Shown piece after piece: positions 63,941 to 64,000 of a stretch of 64,000 bases of DNA. A model generated the notes under the pieces. It had not been told where the DNA came from and did no database searches. It saw nothing but the letters and a program-made list of their open reading frames with translations. The translations under genes were made by a program, and so were the position numbers. How positions within the stretch are numbered: position 1 is the stretch's first letter; every line of letters starts with the position of its first letter. Source of the stretch: Flavobacteriaceae bacterium GSB9 (GTDB lineage Bacteria; Bacteroidota; Bacteroidia; Flavobacteriales; Flavobacteriaceae); contig CP062007.1 of assembly GCA_022749295.1 (NCBI GenBank), positions 1,674,001 through 1,738,000 on the forward strand, in the 5' to 3' direction.

Positions 63941-64000
63941 TCATATATTCGGAAATTTATTTTTTAAAATCTTATTAATCTGGTTAAGTTTAGATTCGAA
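63941..64000 (-). CDS. Possible C-terminal end of an upstream gene (runs off right edge)
   Basis: 19 open codons reading FESKLNQINKILKNKFPNI before a TGA at 63943-63941. Composition is plausible for a helical C-terminus, and an acyltransferase is often upstream of argG in this group, but there is too little sequence to assign. Confidence 0.3.
   Translation of the reverse strand, partial: FESKLNQINKILKNKFPNI

Noticed and set aside
63908-63944. 12-residue frame MKHPLLSIAMDK as an arginine leader peptide
   Set aside because: It has no Arg codons and no terminator hairpin with a U-run follows; kept only as part of the structured leader.
1-64000. CRISPR array, tRNA, rRNA, prophage or transposon
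   Set aside because: No regularly spaced direct repeats, cloverleaf, rRNA core, phage gene or transposase pattern was seen on either strand.

Overview
The window looks like a chromosome segment of a member of the Flavobacteriaceae (Bacteroidota). The evidence is AT-rich DNA, a gldA gliding gene, a protein with a type IX secretion C-terminal tail, promoters of the Bacteroidota type (TTTG, then TAnnTTTG), a MetH split in two, a DAHP synthase-chorismate mutase fusion, and an arginine cluster built around an acetyl/succinyl-ornithine carbamoyltransferase. There is no rRNA, tRNA, CRISPR array or prophage, and no transposase was recognised. Nearly everything is core metabolism; the novelty lies mostly in regulation and gene architecture.

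Layout. 1-1066: start of dnaG (minus, runs off the left edge). 1318-5381: a small membrane protein, then a plus-strand operon of circularly permuted ATP-grasp, alpha-E and transglutaminase proteins. 5388-17549, mainly minus: polyprenyl synthetase, rlmN, queA, aroA, a MazG-like pyrophosphohydrolase, two DUF3857 proteins, a decayed ydjM-type gene, dtd and rsgA, with one plus-strand secreted protein inserted. 17632-22262: a small secreted protein, then the minus-strand aromatic operon pheA-aminotransferase-tyrA-aroF/CM, preceded by a Tyr/Phe-rich leader peptide and attenuator. 22390-26717 (plus): gldA, pta, ackA. 26703-28552 (minus): a GIN-domain lipoprotein and a PagL-like outer-membrane enzyme.

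28588-50093 (almost all minus) is a sulfur and methionine island. It holds metF, split metH behind a SAM-I riboswitch, cysM, serine acetyltransferase, an eight-gene sulfate assimilation operon with an Rrf2-type operator at its promoter, the rrf2 gene, metZ, a metX-thrA fusion, and metY behind a second SAM-I riboswitch. The sulfate operon makes sulfide and the siroheme its reductase needs; cysE/cysM make cysteine; metX/metY/metZ and metH/metF make methionine, whose product SAM is sensed by the two riboswitches.

50191-55099: a helical-repeat protein of unknown role, then leuA, leuB and a polyphosphate glucokinase-like gene. 55083-63854 (minus): argG-argC-argD-proB-argF'-argB-argE-argH, with degenerate dispersed repeats in several of the gaps.

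Most notable points: the aromatic attenuator; two SAM-I riboswitches, one with a visible competing anti-P1 pairing; the promoter/operator of the sulfate operon; the MetX-aspartokinase-homoserine dehydrogenase fusion; a pseudogene with two separate lesions; a DUF3857 pair in which one copy has lost its catalytic residues; and mutually exclusive hairpins in front of argG.
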